Below the pieces are notes generated by a model that worked only from the letters and a program-made list of their open reading frames with translations, did no database searches and was not told where the DNA came from. Source: Anaeramoeba flamelloides (taxonomy: Eukaryota; Metamonada; Anaeramoebidae). From it: a DNA stretch of 64,000 nt. This document shows, piece by piece, positions 34,883 to 48,000 of this stretch; the first letter of the stretch is position 1; each line of letters starts with the position of its first letter. The DNA is taken from contig JANTQA010000040.1 in assembly GCA_027625915.1 (NCBI GenBank), positions 2,568,348-2,632,347 of the forward strand, read 5' to 3'. The position numbers and the translations under genes are program-made.

Positions 34883-35313
34883 TAGTGTACTGATCAATTA
34901 ACTGTGTTGAAAAAAGATATGTAGAAGAGATTTCCAAATCAAACACCAAAGGAACTCGTTGTTATTCATCCTGAATTGTTTAGAGTTAATTCTTTGGGAT
35001 CACTGTAATTGTGATTTTGTAAAGCTCACTTTATTTAACCAAAACAATTTGTTTATCAAATATGTGAAATTTTATTTCATCTTGAACTATGAAAATAGTT
35101 TTTTAATATCCAAGAGGTGTTTGACTGTTTTGTAAACCAACAATTTTGATTTATCAAGATTGAATAATTTTTCTTCAAAAAAATCTCTCAAAAAGATTAT
35201 TTTCTGTTGGTTCTTATTCCGAAAGAAAAATCCCAATAAAATACCCTCAATTGATTGAATTTGAATGAAATCCAAGAGTTAATTCTCACAAACTTTTTTT
35301 AAAAATGATTTTG

Positions 35314-35321
35314 TGACGTCA
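35314..35321. promoter_or_regulatory. conserved TGACGTCA palindrome upstream of eS30 copy 1
   Basis: TGACGTCA within TTTTGTGACGTCAGTCT lies 251 bp before the ATG and is preserved in the second copy at nearly the same distance although the surrounding sequence has diverged. It matches the bZIP/CREB-type consensus; a regulatory role here is inferred. Confidence 0.4.
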
Positions 35322-35564
35322 GTCTACCATTTTGAAAAAAATTTCAATTCTTTTGTTTGATTATTTGTACCAAAAGAGAGATAATTCCATTTTTTTCAAT
35401 CAAATACCCATTTTACAACATTTCTTTCAACCAAAATGACAAAATTTTATTTGATTTAAAAATTAATTGATGTTTTAAAATAATCATTTTTTTATTAATC
35501 AAACAAAGAATTTTTTTACTTCTTTTTTTTAAAACAACAAATATTAATTAATTTATAATTTACA

Positions 35565-35759
35565 ATGGGAAAAGTCCACGGATCACTTACAAGAGCAGGA
35601 AAAGTTAGAAACCAAACACCAAAAGTTGAAAAGCTTCCAAAGAAAAAGAAACTCACAGGCCGTGCAAAAATGAGATTTTTATACAACAAAAGATTTGTTC
35701 ATGTTGTTGAAGAACAAGGAAGAAGAAGAACAGGACCAAACTCCAACAAAAATAAATAA
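35565..35759 (+). CDS. RPS30: 40S ribosomal protein eS30 (copy 1)
   Basis: A 64-residue protein matching the eS30 family along its whole length: [20 protein letters not shown] at the N-terminus, a [13 protein letters not shown] core, YNKRFVHVV, then a basic Gly-Arg-Arg-Arg C-terminus ending GPNSNKNK. Known role: small-subunit component near the decoding region. It is made as a free protein, without the ubiquitin-like FUBI domain fused to it in animals. The leader ATTAATTTATAATTTACA directly before the ATG is the same in both copies. No intron. Confidence 0.96.
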   Translation: MGKVHGSLTRAGKVRNQTPKVEKLPKKKKLTGRAKMRFLYNKRFVHVVEEQGRRRTGPNSNKNK

Positions 35760-36618
35760 ATTTTTTGTCATTTAAAAAAGGGTATTGGTGTTTAACACCC
35801 CTAATAACCACTTTAAACCAATGAAAAAAAATAAAAAGAATTTCTTTTTTGAAATATTCCTTTTATTTCTTTTTTTTAACAAAGAACGAAATTAAAAAAC
35901 ATTTTTTCTTTTTTGTTTTCTTACAATAATAAACAAACCAATCTAAAAACAAATTATTTTGCCTTTTCATTTTTTTTGTTTTTTGTTAATTTTGTTTTTT
36001 TTATTTTGAACAAAGTCATTCCATTCTTTCCTTTTGGAAAAGTAGTGTTTTCAGGATAGATACAAAATAGCTTTTAAGAAAATCTTTTTCCTATTTTTTG
36101 TTTGTTTTTTTTTCGATCAGACTGTAAGGTTTGGTGGTTGTGGGTTTGTGTGTTGAGGTTGTTTAAATTTGGTTGAATTAGATCTAAAAAGGGTGACTGA
36201 AGTTGGAAGGTTGTAGAAAAACTGTTGATAAAATGATCTGTTGTAAATACTCTATGATTTCAAAAATACATTTTGACTGAATTGTGTTTTTTGGTAATTT
36301 CAGAATAAAATCGAAAAAAAAAACGGAAAAACACCCTATTGAATCAAAAGACATTTATCAGAAAATGTTAGAAATTTTACAAACTGTTTGACCATTTGAA
36401 AATCAATTTAATATCTGGTAGAGGTGTTGTACGGATTTGTAAACCAACATTTTTTAGATAATTTTGAGATTTAATAATTTTGAAAAAATTATCTCAAAAA
36501 AGAATATTTTCTGTTTGTTCTATATTCAAGAAAAATCCAAATAAAATGCTACCAATTGGTTAAATTTGAATGAAATCCAAGAAGAAATTTTTCCAAAACT
36601 ATTTTAAAAATTGTTTTG

Positions 36619-36626
36619 TGACGTCA
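36619..36626. promoter_or_regulatory. conserved TGACGTCA palindrome upstream of eS30 copy 2
   Basis: Same octamer and flanks as at 35314, 248 bp before the second ATG. Retention in both diverged upstream regions is the evidence for function. Confidence 0.4.
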
Positions 36627-36866
36627 GTCTTCCTTTTTGAAAAAAATTTCAAATTTTGTCGAAATTTGTCCCAAAAAGAGACTAAATTCGATCTTTTTAA
36701 ACCAAACACATCAATTTACAACAAATCCTTTCAACCAATTAGTAACTTGTTCTGTGATTTAAAAATTATTTAATGTTTTAAAATAATCATTTTTTTATTC
36801 AACCAAACAAAGAAATTATTTACTTCTTTTTTTCAATAACAAATATTAATTAATTTATAATTTACA

Positions 36867-37061
36867 ATGGGAAAAGTCCACGGATCACTTACAAGAGCAG
36901 GAAAAGTTAGAAACCAAACACCAAAAGTTGAAAAGCTTCCAAAGAAAAAGAAACTCACAGGCCGTGCAAAAATGAGATTTTTATACAACAAAAGATTTGT
37001 TCATGTTGTTGAAGAACAAGGAAGAAGAAGAACAGGACCAAACTCCAACAAAAATAAATAA
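36867..37061 (+). CDS. RPS30: 40S ribosomal protein eS30 (copy 2)
   Basis: Nucleotide-identical to the first copy over the entire coding sequence, including third codon positions, and both encode the same 64 residues. The 3' region also stays recognisable (AACAAAGAACGAAATTAAAA, AATAATAAACAAACCAATC). Both copies look functional. Identity only within the coding part suggests gene conversion or very strong constraint on codons. Confidence 0.96.
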   Translation: MGKVHGSLTRAGKVRNQTPKVEKLPKKKKLTGRAKMRFLYNKRFVHVVEEQGRRRTGPNSNKNK

Positions 37062-38918
37062 ATTTTTTTGTACTTTAACAAAAATGGTATTGGTGTTTAA
37101 CAACACAACCACTTAAAACCAATGAAAAAAAAATAAAAAGATTTTAATTTTGAAATATTCCTTTTATTTCTTTTTTTTAACAAAGAACGAAATTAAAAAA
37201 CATTTCTTCTTTTTTGTTTTCTTACAATAATAAACAAACCAATCTAAAAACAAATTATTTTGCCTTTTCATTTTTTTTGTTTTTTTTATTTTGAACAAAA
37301 GAATACATTCATTTCCTTTTAAAAAACAAAGAAAATTTTCACTTCTGTTTATTAATCTTAAAAGCTATATTATTCAGATCAAGGTATTTATACTGACACC
37401 ATTTTTGAAATGGAAAAAATGAATTTATCGTATTGGCTTTGATCCTCTCCTCTTTTATTTTTTTCTCAGAGAGTTTTAATTGTTTGTGAAACAAAAAAAA
37501 TAATTCAAGTATTATTTGTCTAACATATTAAGGGTGAACAATAAAATGAACTAAAAGTTGTTTTGTGTTGATTGCAACTCTCAAAAAGACGACTATTTGT
37601 TTTCAAATCGATAGATCACAAGCATTAAATTTGGAAAAAAAAAAGAGTCATGTTAATTCTAGATTTTTCCGAATGACATTTTCATTCGTCTTTCTAAGAA
37701 AATGTAAAAAAATCATCAAAGTACCTGAATTCTAGAAGAGAAAAGTTAATATAGATACAATGCGAAAAATAAAAGAATTTTCTTTTTGAGTTGACGGTCA
37801 AACAATTTTTAGATTGCTGAATTATAATTTTGTTCCTTTTATTATGAAACAATTAGTATTGCTGTTTTTGGAAAATTCCTTTCCAGATTATATTTTTCAT
37901 TCAAAATTATCTGGTAACCAAAAATTTATACAATTCCATTAAAAAAAACTCTGAATTATTATTGAGAAAAGAACCTTTTGTAATATACTCGTAGAGGTTG
38001 ATTCAACTTTTTCAAAGTGGATTTATGTGTTAACTTTACCAAAACTATAAAGTTAACATGAAACAAAATCGTTGAATTGTAATAGGTGCTACTTTTCGGT
38101 AACAAACTATGAACGATATTCAAGTTATATAAAAAATCTCAAATTATAGTATATTTTTTTGAATGTTATTTATACATATTATTTTTCAAGATTCCAAAAT
38201 TTGTGCTTGAATTTTTTTGTCTTAATTCTCAGGCAAAGGTTGTGCATTAAAAGTTGGACTGGTGTATCAATGTTCAAAATAAATTAAAAGAAAATTCTTT
38301 CAGAAAAAAATAAAAAGAATTTTAAAAGTAAAATTGTTAAAATGAAGATAAAGAGATAAGTTTTTTTTTTTTCATTTGAGTAAATTTCTCTTTTTTTAGA
38401 TGCTAAATTATCTTTATTAAAGTCTTTTAGAAATTTATTTATAGATAGAGATTTTCAAATAAATAAAATTTTAAAGAACCAGTCATCTAACCATCAATCT
38501 TTTTTCATTATCTTTATTATCCATATTTTTTACAAGCCCCTATTCAAAATATTTAAATCTAAAATCCAATGTTAAGTTATATTTAAGCATTAAACCCCCG
38601 AGGTCTATAACAACTTGTTTTTTTGTACCCGCTTTTAAAAAATACAAGTAATAATAACTTAGTAACATCCAAATTTGATGATTGGTGAATATTGCTTTAA
38701 TATTTAAATTCTAATTTATTAAACTTTTCTCAATTACAATACTTGATATTTTTATCAAAAGATAAAAATGTGATTTTTTTTTGAGAAATATAGAATCAAT
38801 CAACTAGAAAAGAACCCTAGTTGGAAAGTTCAAAAATATTCAATAATATATTAATTCAAAATAATATTAACAAACAGTTGTGTCGTCAAGTTTCTTCAAG
38901 TACCTCCGCTTTCTTGAA

Positions 38919-39080
38919 GTTTTCTGTTTTATTTTTTAAGTGATCTAGGTTTTTTTGTGGTTTTCTATTTAATTTGTGAAGTGTCCTAGATTTACTTGAG
39001 GTTTTCTTTTTTATTTTTGAAGTGTTCTAGTTTTTTTTTTAGTTTTCGATTTTATTTGTGAAGTGTTCTAGTTTTTTTTA
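38919..39080. repeat. 41-bp tandem repeat, four units
   Basis: Units start with GTTTTC at 38919, 38960, 39001 and 39042, an exact 41-bp period. Each contains (A/G)AAGTG(A/T)(T/C)CTAG followed by a T-rich run. Units differ by several substitutions. Confidence 0.8.
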
Positions 39081-39384
39081 CTTTTTGAAATAAACCGAAA
39101 ATTTATTAAAATTTTTTTTTTATTTCTCAAATTAAAAAAAACCCAACGAAAAAACAATAGATTTTCCAAATAAAATAAACTATTTTTCACTCAAAGGGGC
39201 CCAGTTGTAAAGGGTATAATACACATGTTTAAAGGATTTACAGAGATATTAGAAGAAAAAAATTTAATTTGGAAAAAATCAATATTAAAATCATTTTTTC
39301 ACATTTCTACAGATTTTTGTTTTTTTTTTTCGATTTTTTTTTTAAAAGGTCATTCTCTTGCAAAATTTTTTTTTATTGCACGAT

Positions 39385-39885
39385 CAATAGCCACTTGGTA
39401 AAAATGTGTTATTCTAAGGTTATTGAAACCATGTAAAGATTGTTGAGAAATCATATTGATTTCTCTTCGAATTCAATGAAGATCTTTGATCTTGATATTT
39501 GTTTAATAAATGTGAAAAAATTTCACTTTGTTTTCATTTCCTTTTTCAAATAGATTCCATAAAATACCAACACACTTCGTTTGGGGACTTGGTTTCTAAA
39601 AGAAAAGTATTGAAAATGAAGTGAAATATTTTTTGTATTTATTATTTAAATACAAGTAGAAGTTCAAAACGAACATCGTTGTTTTTCTGAATAGGGCCCT
39701 AAGAATTTGAGTTTTTCAATTTTTAAGAAAATTTATTAATTAATAAGTTTTCTTTCAGACATATATCAACAATTCTTTGAATGTGTATTATTCCGCTTAT
39801 TTCTTATTTGTTCTTCAAATGTCAATTATCTAAAATAATTGATATTTGAAAAAAATATTGGTACCTTTGACTGAAACAGAGTTTA
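39385..39885. repeat. dispersed 0.5-kb repeat, copy 1
   Basis: Closely matches 60684-61175 in the same orientation, from GCCACTTGGTAAAAA through GAAACCATGTAAAGATTGTT and GAAGTTCAAAACGAACATCG to TACCTTTGACTGAAACAGAG. No coding frame. Confidence 0.8.
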
Positions 39886-41569
39886 GAAACCCCGAAAAAA
39901 CTCAATGAAAATCTATTGATTTTTCAAATAAACAGAAAACTCAAGATAACCGAACTACGATTTTTTTTAATTTAAGAAATTAAAAGAAAATTTATGATAT
40001 TTTCTGTTAATTTCTCAAATTATAAAAAGCTAATCGAGATTTTCCAGAATTCAAAAGAATAGAGAAACATATATGATTTTACACACTTCTTTTAAATTCT
40101 AGAAAACCTAACGACAAAATATATTTAAAATGAAAGGGTTCAACTTTTATTTTAAAACTCATAAAATTTAGAAATTATCTAAACAGATATTATTATGTTA
40201 TGAACAAAGATAAATCAAAATTTTGTGAATTATGCAAAAAAATCAAAAAATTTGGATATCATTGAAGATTTACATCATTTTCTCTGGAACTTCCGAGTCT
40301 CTGAAAATAATTTTAAATTTTCGATATCTGAATTAAAAAAATTAATATATCTTGTATATGAAAAAATACTCTGATTTTTAAGATAATTATAAAAAAAAAC
40401 TCAATTTAATATTAAATACTGGGTAATAGAAAATTTTTAAGTCTTTATCAAATTCCTAAATTTTTATTTAGGAATTCAGGAAGTTCCAAAGTTTTCCAGA
40501 ATTAAAAAATATAGTGAAAAATCATAGATTTTACTCAATTCTTTTAAATTCTGGAAAACCTCCATTAGCTTTTTTTAATTTAAGAAATTAACAGAAAAAT
40601 TAATTTAATTTTCTATTTATTTCTCCAATTAAAAAAAAAAAACTAATGGTAAACAAGAGGGAATAACAACTCCCCAATTACATAATATATAAAAAAAAAT
40701 ATGATTTTTTTTTTAAAGTATCCCTGCTTAACCAAATATTTTCTCGTTTATTCAACATACATCAACTTATATGTTCCAAAAACCAAAATACTCCAATGAA
40801 AAATACTTTCGATTTTATTGTTTAGAATTATGTTCATTTATTTAAAATAATAATTATCTACTTGAACAGTATCCTGATTGCAACTAGAATTGGATGTTAA
40901 AAAATGGATTTTAAATTGTCCTTGATTGGTTTGAGAGTTTCCAAAAAATATTAATCAATAAGTTTTTCAATTCAAATCCAAAAAAAAACTCAAATTTCCC
41001 TACACTTTGACTGATATTCTATATAAAATCTATTCAATAATTAGATACTTTTTACATTAAACCCCAATAATCTCTGAAACTCAAATTCTGATATTCACTA
41101 ATTAATTATTCATAAGTTCATTTTTTTAACCAAAAAAATACTTTAACTATTTTTTAATTTAGACAAATCTTACAACTTGAAAAAAAATATATAGTTTGAG
41201 TTTAATATATATGGAAGTGATATGCTCCTTGAAGTGGGCAATTTATCATCAAACTAAGCGTTTATCGTCAAATATCAGAATATTAATCATTAAAATGGAA
41301 AAGTTGATATATGTAAAATCAATAAATATAATAATTATTTTTTATTAATATTTTTCGAAAATTTTCAAAAAATTAAAAAAAAACAATTAAATAACAAAAT
41401 TAGTTATTAAATTTTTATATAATGCTAATATTAAATTTATTCCATCTGTTGTTCGATTTTCTGATAAGTACAAATTATTATTAAAATATACTTATTATCT
41501 AAGAAATAAGTAGTATTTTAAAATATTGTGTTTTTTATTTCAAATTTTAAACAAGTTTTTGATTGAAAT

Positions 41570-41972
41570 TTAATTATCTTGGAAAGGCGATAAGCTTGTT
41601 AAAAATTTTGGATCATTTTTTGCTCTTGTTTTAAATTCATCAAATGATAATTTCCCATCATTGTCTTGATCTGCTTCTTCAAAACATTGATCAACATAAT
41701 TTAACATTTCTTCTTTAGTATCAAAAAATTTGGAATTGGATGCAATTTTGTAAATAGATTCCACAATTTGGTACAACTCTTCCTTTTCTAAGAACCCATT
41801 TCTTTGAAGTCAGTAAGGATATAATGATAATATTTTTTTTTAAAAAAATAAGACGTGGGTTTAGTTTCTATTATAAAATAGTTAACAAAACATTCCTAAT
41901 TTTCGTTTGTGTTTAAACATTATATATATATATATATGTATGTATGTATTTATGTATGTATGTATGTATGTA

Positions 41973-42039
<67 letters not shown>

Positions 42040-45000
42040 CACAGAATAAAGTTTTCAACAATCATTTATCACGTTTTCGAGATGCGTTTATTTCTTTTTT
42101 AAAGCATGTTTTCCAATGTAAAATAATCAAAGTATAAAAATAAACAAAATTTTCCTGAAACTAAAAAATTAAAAAATAAATTGACTTTTTATAATATCTA
42201 CAAACTCCTTAATAAGTTCTTGTCCCCCATTAAAAACCCCGTCTTTGGATTATTTGTTGGTGTTTTTTTTCAATAACTTTAAAATTCTGAAATAAAATAA
42301 TAGGCTTCAACCTTTAATTCGATTTTTAAAAAAAATCAAAAATTATTACATTTTGCTTATATTGAAACTTTTAATTCTTGTTTTAGTTGTCAGTATTAGT
42401 CTTCAATAAGATTGATTAAATAAAATCATAAATATAGACCACTTATTGCAAAAATTGTGTGTTTTTTAAAAAAATTACTTTGTATTTAATTTTTGAAATA
42501 AGAATATATTGTGCTATCTCATGTTCAACATATCAAATAATAAATCAAAGTGTACAACTATATATTTAAAAAAATAATAACAATTAATTCTCAAGAGTAA
42601 ATGAAAATTGTATTCATTACGAGTTTTTTTTAAAAAAGTTTTTTACCCAAAAATTATCATTTTTTGAGATTATTACGATAATCCTTTTAAAATAGTTTAT
42701 GAACACCCTTTTTATAAAATCAATTATTTAGCTTTATATATATATATATATATAGATAGATAGATAGATATATAGATATATAAGCTCGGTCTTTTTAAAC
42801 TCAAAATTTTTAAGTATATAATTCTTGATAACTACTAATAAGAAAGAGATTAGAACACTAAAAAGTTTGGGGTAGTACTGTAGTTGTTGTGGAAAGATTT
42901 TTAGAGATTATTAGGTTATTAGGCAAAGTTTGAAAATTTTCTGATCTTTTTATTTTCGATTCTATTTGGGTAAAATAAGAAGTATTTTGCAAATAAAATT
43001 TGAATTTAAAAATGTTATTTATAGTTATTTTATAAGAGTATAACTAATTATTATTGCAAAATTTTTAGTCTCATAAATCCCAAAAGATCACTCATTTAAA
43101 GAATATTCAACATTGAAAAAATAATTTGTTCAAGTAACCAAATTATTTGATCAATAGAAGACAAAATAAAAATAAGTACTTCATTTATTCTCTTAAAGGT
43201 TTAAAATTGAATGAATTCCCTTTCTTTGTTTAAAAACAATTCCTAAAATCAAACAGCGTTTTTGGTTTTGGTTCCAAAGAAATCAATTTCATTTTTAAAA
43301 AATAAAAAAACTTTTGGTCTCTTTTTTTATTCAGAAATTTAAAAAAGTGTAAAGGTACCATTAATAAAGGATTTCAAAAGGTGAAAAAAACAAAATTACA
43401 AATTTAATAAAAAAAAATAAAAAAAAATACATATTTTTTTTAATACTTCACATCAAAAATTATTAGAGGGATGTTAAGAATCAGTCACTATTAAGAACAC
43501 ACAATAGATGTATGGTTTTATGTTTGATCGCCTTCGGGTGTTTCTTAACAAGCGTGAAATAAAATGGTTAATAGATGCTATTGAAAAGTTGAACGATCTG
43601 GTTTGTTTCTGTAGATTTTAAATCAAGTTTTGTCTCCAATGTAAAAAATGTAAAATTTAACTTCAATGTTTACACCAACTCCATTTAGAGAAAAAGATCC
43701 TTTGAAGATCAAGTTCTTCAAAGTTACATTAAAAAATAACAAATTAGTTTTTTATTTGTTTAAATTTGTTTATTTTGTTTCGTTTGTATAGAGTTAGATC
43801 CTGGGTTCCAAAAAAAAAAGTATCTCATTTTGTTTCATTTGTTCAAAAAAATCACCTTTTATAATTCTTCGTTTTGGATCCCCTTCCAGACTCAAAATAA
43901 TGAGATTGTTCTAGTGCTAAGATGATATCCATCGTGGTTCTTGAAATTCCTCAATATCATCTTTTATCACTTCGAACAATATTATTTTTTTCCTTCTTCC
44001 AGGCCAAACTTGTAACATAAAAAGGTGATTATTACCAAATCAAATCAATACAGATATTTTTTTTCAAAAAATAAAATATTTACATTTACATTTAACTCCT
44101 TTTCATTGCTAAAAACATTTAAATGATAAGAAATAATTTGTAAAAAAAAAATTAATTTAGAATAGTTCACAAAATATTCAATTGTCAAGCTATTTGTCAA
44201 TAATTCTTCTTGATATCTTTTTTTTGAATCTAAATGGGATTGTTCACATTTATCATTAGGAAATCAGTAATAAGTTTATTTAAATAATTTTCCATAAAAG
44301 TAAACAAAATTCTTTTTTACTAAATCCATCACAAAATAAAATATTTATAAATTTCTTGATTTATGAAATCGTAATCATTAAAAATAGATTTTTAGAAGAA
44401 AGAAAAAAAAAGAGTTACTTTAAAATATATCAGATAAAACCTTTATATTTATCTAAATATTTTAACGAAGAATTTTGTTTAAATTTATTTTTTGTTCGTT
44501 TTTCTTTTATCTTTTTGGTTGGTATATTGACACTTGATGAGAAAACATAAGAATCCTAAAGAAAATTTTCTATTTTCATCTTCTTAAGGAATTAGCATCT
44601 ACCAAGGAAAAGTCGAAAATGAAAGTAAGTTTATTAAAGGTAAATCACATATTTACGACCCATGAGTTCAAATTTTTCCTAAATCTCGATTAGTAAAGTA
44701 GTTTTATTTGTTGGTCTCTATCAATTAAAAAAGATCCTTTATTAGTAAAAAATTTTAGAATTATTGAAAAAAATCTGCAAATCGAGTGGAAATTCAAAGG
44801 ATGAATCTTCAATCCTAAGACTTCAAAGCTGAAAAATATCTTTCTTAAATTGGACAAAAATGTAGATTAATTGCCAAAAAATTCGATTTTTTTAACAAAA
44901 TTAAATAATTAACTCAAAGATTATTTTATAAAATTATTTTCACATATTGAAAATACAACCAAATTATTTTTCAAAAATGATGACTTGTTTTTATAATGTT

Positions 45001-48000
45001 AGTGGAAGAATGTTTTGTCCTTTTTTCTCCCTATATTCTTATCAAAATAAATATTTTCAAATATTTTTATCAGAATCATTTTTTCTAATTTTGCAATTTT
45101 TTGTTTTACTTTTTCTTTTTTTTGTTTTTGTTTTTTCAAAAAATCATTTTTCTAATTTTATAAAAATTTTTTTTTTTTGTTTTTATTTTTAATTTTTGTC
45201 TTTTCTTTTTATTTTTTTTTCTTTTTCTTTTTTTTTTGCAAAAGATCCTGTGGAAAAAAAAAAAAGATCTCCGAAAAGACAAATAATCACTTAGAAAATT
45301 GATACTATGTAATTTCTTTTAAAGTGGGTTTTATTATTTATCAAAAACTCTTCTTGTTAACCCTTTTTTCATTGAAAGTTTAATAATAACATTTTCGTAA
45401 TGTTGTTTTCCAAAATTTTAGTTAACTTTTTTTGAGTTTTTGGGTTTTGTTTTTTATAATTTTTAATATAACAAGCTTTTATAGGTTTGGAATGATTTAA
45501 AAGTGAATTATTAATAATATAAAATAATTAATTGTTCTTGAATACTAAAAAAATATTTTTTAATTTATGTTTTCAAGTGGGTCACAATTTTTGAAATATA
45601 GTTTAGTTTCATAGAAAGGAAACTAAAGTACACAATTTTATGTTTTTATGTTCATAATTATTGAGTAAATCTTGGAATTAAAAAATTGAAAAAATAATTA
45701 CTTTTAGAAAGTTCTAAAATATGAATTTATAAATACTGTCAATACTATTATTTTGAGATAAATCTTTAGATTTTTGATAAATAATGAAAAAAAAAAAAAA
45801 CTTTTAAAATTTCAATTTGTAATTGTGGTACTTAGTAAAAAAAATCTAATAATTTACTGTTTAATAAGATTTATAAGATATTTTTAAAAAATGTCATTTG
45901 AAGTTTAGAACATTAATATTATTTACTTTTAATTACAGCATATTTAATTATAGACTAATATATGAAGATAATCCCTTAAACTGTAATTTCTTATATTTTA
46001 ACTTTATTTAAATTGTTTTTCATTTTTTCTTATTTCTTTTTCTTCTCATCTTTTATTGAAAAGAAAATTATAGGAATTCATCCAATAAAGCATTCACCAA
46101 AAACAAGGTAAGCCCATTTTACAAAAAAAATGAAACATATAATATTCATAAAGTACTTTTTCAGAAGCAACTTTTTACATTTTTTTAGTAGAAATTTACC
46201 CTTTCAAATTTCAACAAAAAAATCTTCGACTCTATCAATTGTTTTTAGATCAATTGAAAATTCAACTTAAAATTAGTAATTTTAAACGATTTTTTTCAAC
46301 AGTTGAATGTAATTGTAAAAAAAAGAATTTCGTTTTTTTTTTTTTTTTAAAAAATGGAAAAAATAAGTTACTTGAAAGATACTATTATTTGAGTTCTAAA
46401 TTTATCGGTTAAAAAAAAATTCGTTTTAAAACTAAATTTTTAAAGGTATAAGTATACTACAACAATGGGCAAAATTTTAAAATATTTTATTGTCTATATT
46501 CTCTTCTTAAAAATTTTATAGATGTCAAGTGCATCAAAAAATTCTGATCGACTAAGAAAACTCAGAATTGAAAATTTTTTCAGTGAGATCTATTTTTTTT
46601 CCATTTTTTATGAAAAAGAAAACTTTTAAATTCATTTTATTTCTTATATTACAAAAATAATTTTACGCTATTTATTACCATTTTCCATCATTATAACACA
46701 ATAGATAGTTTTATTGACATGAATATTAATAAAAGAATTTTTTTTATTTTTTTGAGATAATTCTTTTGGTTAAACAAAAAAATTGATTTATCATCAGCCT
46801 ATGGAAAAAATATTTATATTACTTTAAGAATTATAGTTATAAATATTAAATTTTTAAAGTCATTTTGAAATTTTACTTAGAAATTGTGTTTTTATTATAA
46901 GATAAAATTTGATTTTTTCAAAAGAAAATTTTCTTGAAGATATTTGGGAATTATGATCATTATATCCTCAAAATTCAAAATAAATTTTTTTATTCCAAAA
47001 ATGATTTGAAATGTTATAATGGTTCTTGTGGATAAGAGAAAATTATTTGTTAAAAACATTTTCCAATTTTAAAAATTTTAATAACAATTTTTTTTTCATT
47101 TTTGGAAAACCAGAAAATGACTTTCTTCAAACTTTAAAGAATAAAAAATTTTTGTATAATCAGATCAATTTAATTGATAAACATTTGTTAAGTTTCTTTC
47201 AAATTATCATTTATTTAATCACCTATACCCCCCAATTAGTTTTATTGGTTGATATTTGAATTGAAATATTAATAATTCAAAATTCTAATATAATAAAAAA
47301 TTTTCTTTCGGAATCAAGACTTGACAACATAAAACTAAAATTATATGTTTATTCATTTTCAAGAATTAACTTAATTGTTAATAAAAATAATACAGATTTT
47401 TTTTTAGTTTTACATTGATAATATTTGAATTTTGAATTTCAAAAAATATACTCAAATTAATAAATTGTTTAAATTAGGTTAACTCATCCATTTCCTAAGA
47501 CAAAACACAAATTACAAAAAAAAAATTTTAAGATCCCGACAAGATTTGTTTTATTTTTTAAAAAATACTACTCCATTAAGATTGAAAATTCAAAAAAAAA
47601 ATAAGTTGCTTAAATCCTTTTCTTTGGGTTCTGGGTTTGTCTAATTTCTTTTTAAAATCTATTTTATATCATTTCAATAAATTAATTTTTTTTTTTTTTT
47701 TTACTTTTTGCCGAAAATCTCCTGATGTGTTGGATATTAAAAATATTAAGAAAATAGAAAACAAAAATTAGAGAAATATTCATGAATTAATTCTATTTGT
47801 TTTTTAAAACAAAAAATCAAGATAATCAATAAACTGGCATGTTAATTATCCTTCAGGTAATTTTTAGTTTCACAAAGACTTGAAAAACTTAAAAATACTC
47901 TAAAAAATAATTTTGTTTTAGAGTTATTTAGAAGAAGGGCAGATGATCATAGGTTAAAATAATTATTCTTAATCTCAATTCTGATATTTCAGAATATTTT

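Larger units (their letters stand above)
28358..35084. other. gene-free, repeat-dense stretch
   Basis: Nearly 7 kb without a supported gene. It contains a TATTTA-type repeat, four small TA-flanked elements and a very large imperfect inverted repeat, all listed separately. Remaining open frames are AT-rich noise. Confidence 0.55.
35085..37300. repeat. tandem segmental duplication (~1,302-bp period) carrying eS30
   Basis: About 0.9 kb at 35085-35998 is repeated at about 36385-37300, including upstream region, coding sequence and 3' region, separated by about 390 bp of unique DNA. The upstream parts differ by many substitutions and small indels, but the two 195-bp coding sequences are identical. 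Confidence 0.85.
37301..41569. other. gene-free stretch
   Basis: About 4.3 kb without a supported gene. It contains a 41-bp tandem repeat (38919-39080), a dispersed repeat copy (39385-39885) and several short hairpins of the type TTAATTTAAGAAATTAA around 39970-40620. Confidence 0.5.

Noticed and set aside
38090-38263. Possible very old family A MITE
   Set aside because: Words such as AAATCTCAAATTATAG and TTGTGCATTAAAAGTTGGAC resemble the family, but ends and TA duplication are not clear enough to list it.
41570-41776. Stand-alone 68-residue EF-hand protein
   Set aside because: Phase-matched splice sites join it to the EF-hand exons at 51.2-51.8 kb, giving a complete NCS-type protein of normal length.
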